A stretch of DNA of 8,683 nt, from the NCBI GenBank assembly GCA_023437255.1, contig JAEZGR010000189.1, positions 1 to 8,683 of the forward strand. The letters run 5' to 3'. This DNA comes from Pseudomonadota bacterium (GTDB lineage: Bacteria > Pseudomonadota > Gammaproteobacteria > Burkholderiales > Burkholderiaceae_B). The position numbers and the translations under genes are program-made. The notes under the pieces are model-generated. The model saw only the letters and a program-made list of their open reading frames with translations, made no database searches and had not been told where the DNA came from. Below are positions 6,582 to 8,683 of the stretch, piece after piece (the first letter of the stretch is position 1; every line of letters starts with the position of its first letter).

Positions 6582-8113
6582 ATGGGGTGACCGGCCTGCC
6601 GGGTCAGGAATCCGCACTGGCGCAGCTGCAGGCCCGACGTCTGCGCATTCACACGGTGCACGAGTCGGTGGTGTTTCTGCGTTCCGACAGCCCGGTCTGC
6701 CGTTCAGAGGGCCTTGGAACCCAGGTGCGCGTGACCGTGCGCTTTGGCGCGCGCGAGATCATGGCCACGTTGTATCAGGTCGATGGCGAAGGTATGGGTC
6801 TCGATGAAGCGGGGCTGTCGGAAAGTGCCTGGAACCGGCTGGGGCTGCACGAAGGCGATACAGTCTCGATACGCCAGCCGCATCCGCTCGATTCCTTTTC
6901 CGCCTTGCGCCGTCGCATATTCGGGCACCGTCTCGACGAGACGTCGCTCAGCATGGTGATCGGCGATATTGCCGCCGAACGCTATTCCGACGTGCATATC
7001 GGGTCATTCCTGACCGCCTGCACCACGCTGCCGCTTGATGCCGACGAAACGCGGGGGCTGACACGCGCCATGGTGGGTACCGGCACCATGCTGACCTGGC
7101 CCACCCGGATGGTGCTTGACAAACACTGTGTCGGCGGGCTGCCCGGCAACCGCACAACACCGCTGGTGGTGGCGATCGTGGCCGCGCACGGCCTCACGAT
7201 CCCCAAGACCTCATCGCGCGCCATCACTTCGCCGGCCGGTACGGCGGACACGATGGAAACGCTGGCACCTGTCGAGTTGCCGATCGAGCAGATACGCAAG
7301 GTGGTCGAACAGGAAGGCGGCTGTGTGGTCTGGGGCGGAGCGATGCAACTGAGCCCGGCTGACGACATCATGATCCGTGTGCAGCGGGCGCTCGATCTCG
7401 AGAACGACGGTCAGATGGTCGCGTCGGTTCTCTCCAAGAAGATCGCCGCGGGCGCGACACACGTGGTGGTGGACATACCCGTGGGCCCGACAGCCAAGGT
7501 GCGCAGCGCTGCCGCCGCCGATGTATTGCAGACGCTGCTTGAATCCGTGGCCGCCGCTTTCGGCCTGCATCTGGTCACCGTGCGTAGCGATGGCCGCCAG
7601 CCAGTGGGCCGGGGTATCGGCCCGGCGCTTGAGGCGCGAGATCTTCTGTCGGTGTTTCATAACGAGGCGGAAGCGCCGGCCGACCTGCGCGAACGCGCGT
7701 GTTGTCTCGCGGGCATATTGCTCGAAATGGGCGGCAAGGCGGCGGTCGGGCAGGGGCAGGCGCTGGCGCTGCAGACCCTCGCCGATGGTAGGGCATGGAA
7801 GAAGTTTGTTGCGATCTGCGAGGCACAGGGCGGTCTGCGCGTACCCCAAGTCGCTCCGTTGCAGCGGCCCTTGTGTGCGCCGGAAACCGGGCGCATCAAG
7901 GATATCGACAATCGCCGCCTGGCTCGCCTGGCCAAACTGGCCGGTGCGCCCGAAAGCGCGGTGGCAGGCGTCGAGATGCTCGTGCGTTGGGGCGACACGG
8001 TGGAGCGGGGTCAGCCCCTGTGCCATGTGCACGCCGCAAGCCCGGGTGAACTGGAATACGCCCTGGCCTTTGCGGAAGCCAACCCCGGCATCGTTGAGGT
8101 GGAGCCCGTCTGA
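6578..8113 (+). CDS. Thymidine/AMP phosphorylase-like protein (long form with extra N-terminal domain)
   Basis: This protein of 511 residues belongs to the pyrimidine/thymidine phosphorylase fold, which cleaves the N-glycosidic bond with phosphate. Ordinary bacterial thymidine phosphorylases have about 430-440 residues. This one carries about 90 extra residues at the front (roughly 15-100), as archaeal AMP phosphorylases do. The active-site loop DKHCVGGLPGNRTTP (181-195) also has the PGN[KR] form I associate with AMP phosphorylase rather than the GGVGD of thymidine phosphorylase. The family signature SSRAITSPAGTADTME (212-227) is intact, as is the C-terminal pyrimidine-phosphorylase domain (MLVRWGDTVERGQPLCHVH, 467-485). 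The likely reaction is therefore NMP + Pi to base + ribose 1,5-bisphosphate, although thymidine or another nucleoside remains possible. Cys184 replaces the Ser of DKHS, a phosphate-contacting position in E. coli DeoA. The ATG at 6578 overlaps the previous stop (ATGA) and follows a strong ribosome site. It is the last gene of the operon. Confidence 0.87.
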   Translation: MNGVTGLPGQESALAQLQARRLRIHTVHESVVFLRSDSPVCRSEGLGTQVRVTVRFGAREIMATLYQVDGEGMGLDEAGLSESAWNRLGLHEGDTVSIRQPHPLDSFSALRRRIFGHRLDETSLSMVIGDIAAERYSDVHIGSFLTACTTLPLDADETRGLTRAMVGTGTMLTWPTRMVLDKHCVGGLPGNRTTPLVVAIVAAHGLTIPKTSSRAITSPAGTADTMETLAPVELPIEQIRKVVEQEGGCVVWGGAMQLSPADDIMIRVQRALDLENDGQMVASVLSKKIAAGATHVVVDIPVGPTAKVRSAAAADVLQTLLESVAAAFGLHLVTVRSDGRQPVGRGIGPALEARDLLSVFHNEAEAPADLRERACCLAGILLEMGGKAAVGQGQALALQTLADGRAWKKFVAICEAQGGLRVPQVAPLQRPLCAPETGRIKDIDNRRLARLAKLAGAPESAVAGVEMLVRWGDTVERGQPLCHVHAASPGELEYALAFAEANPGIVEVEPV

Positions 8114-8134
8114 GCCGGGCACCCCCCACGGGGG
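8104..8134 (+). terminator. Two small GC hairpins at the convergent gene ends (weak terminator candidate)
   Basis: GCCCG (8104-8108) pairs with CGGGC (8116-8120) across the stop codon of the phosphorylase-like gene. Immediately after, CCCCC (8122-8126) pairs with GGGGG (8130-8134) around a CAC loop, ending two bases before the dsbB stop codon. Convergent genes with only 22 nt between them need an end signal, and a symmetric hairpin could act in both directions. No T-run follows on either strand, so intrinsic termination is unproven. Confidence 0.3.
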
Positions 8135-8135
8135 C

Positions 8136-8627
8136 CTATACGGCAGTCGTGCGGCGCAGGGCGGCTGCCAGCGCCAGCACGCCCGCGATCACGAACAGGG
8201 CCATGCCCCAGAACACGTATTCGACACCCAGCAGCTTCACCTGTGCGTCCATGCAGGTGGCGAAAATACCGAATAGCCACGGCAGACTCGCATCGAGCCC
8301 CGATTCGACCATGAAGCGGTCGGCGAATGTGCGGTCACACGAGAACATCTGCGCCGCAACGCTGTACTGATACCATGCCGCGGCCACGCCACCGGCTGCG
8401 ACCAGCGCCGAGAACATGCCTGCAATCCGGGCCAGGACCGAGCTGATTCGCCCGAGCAGAACGCCCAGCCAGCAAGCGGCCGCGATCACCAGGAACAATA
8501 GCCTTTGAAAGACACACCACGCGCAGGGCGGCATGTCGAAAACGTGCTGTGATACCAGGGCGGCTGCGACGCCGCCCACGCAGAGCAGGGCGACGATGTG
8601 CAGCAGACGGGTGGTGGAAGCGCTCAT
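8136..8627 (-). CDS. dsbB: Disulfide bond formation protein DsbB (quinone-linked oxidase of DsbA)
   Basis: This inner-membrane protein of 163 residues reoxidises periplasmic DsbA and passes the electrons to quinone. It has the expected four membrane helices, at about 7-26, 42-59, 65-86 and 136-158. Both periplasmic cysteine pairs are present: Cys35 and Cys38 in PPCAWC, and Cys97 (MFSCDR) with Cys125 (FATCMD) in the second loop. Arg42, just after the first pair (CVFQR), matches the conserved quinone-interacting Arg48 of E. coli DsbB. The tryptophan between the first cysteines is the form I associate with betaproteobacterial DsbB. The ATG at 8627-8625 is preferred over a GTG 18 codons upstream (8681). 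It begins just before helix one and forms an ATGA overlap with the stop codon of the preceding minus-strand gene. It converges on the acetyl-phosphate operon and is probably functionally unrelated to it. Confidence 0.93.
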   Translation of the reverse strand: MSASTTRLLHIVALLCVGGVAAALVSQHVFDMPPCAWCVFQRLLFLVIAAACWLGVLLGRISSVLARIAGMFSALVAAGGVAAAWYQYSVAAQMFSCDRTFADRFMVESGLDASLPWLFGIFATCMDAQVKLLGVEYVFWGMALFVIAGVLALAAALRRTTAV

Positions 8628-8683
8628 GAATGTTTGATTTCCTGTGCCAGATTCACAATCAGGTCGTGCGCGCCGTCCCACAT
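8624..8683 (-). CDS. C-terminal end of an unidentified gene upstream of dsbB (cut by window edge)
   Basis: Read on the minus strand from the right edge, an open frame gives WDGAHDLIVNLAQEIKHS and a TGA stop at 8626-8624 that overlaps the dsbB ATG as ATGA. This overlap is typical of co-transcribed neighbours and is the main reason for calling it a gene end. The tail looks like an amphipathic C-terminal helix. Nineteen codons are too few to assign a family, and no function is claimed. Confidence 0.45.
   Translation of the reverse strand: MWDGAHDLIVNLAQEIKHS

Noticed and set aside
8628..8681. Extended DsbB start at a GTG at 8681
   Set aside because: The extra 18 residues are polar with no family likeness and overlap another frame that ends in an ATGA junction with the better ATG.

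Overview
The window is one stretch of GC-rich proteobacterial chromosome, with dense gene packing and short or overlapping junctions. The DsbB at the right end, with its PCAWC first redox motif, and the overall gene content suggest a betaproteobacterium or a related gammaproteobacterium. I cannot name the genus. There are no tRNA or rRNA genes, insertion sequences, CRISPR arrays or phage genes.

Layout: (1) Positions 1-505, minus strand, hold the N-terminal 168 residues of a P-type cation-transporting ATPase that runs off the left edge. (2) A 54-bp AT-richer divergent gap (506-559) contains palindromic sequence and probably both promoters. (3) Positions 560-8113, plus strand, form a tightly packed five-gene operon: a short phosphate acetyl/butyryltransferase, acetate kinase (8-nt overlap), a divergent phosphoketolase-family enzyme (84-nt gap with a 9-bp stem-loop), a metallo-beta-lactamase/beta-CASP family protein (3-nt gap) and a thymidine/AMP phosphorylase-like protein (ATGA overlap). 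(4) Converging from the right on the minus strand is dsbB (8136-8627), itself overlapped by the last codons of an unidentified gene that begins beyond the right edge.

The first three operon genes make biochemical sense together. A phosphoketolase splits xylulose 5-phosphate (or fructose 6-phosphate) to acetyl phosphate plus a sugar phosphate. Acetate kinase turns acetyl phosphate into acetate and ATP, and the acyltransferase interconverts it with acetyl-CoA. The last two genes are less expected. Beta-CASP proteins of this type are typically RNA nucleases, and the last enzyme resembles archaeal AMP phosphorylases, which release ribose 1,5-bisphosphate from nucleoside monophosphates. The most interesting reading is a module that turns RNA-derived ribose into acetyl phosphate and ATP, perhaps during starvation or oxygen limitation. 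That reading is inference. The phosphoketolase itself departs from both classical family signatures while keeping most catalytic histidines, so its exact reaction is uncertain.
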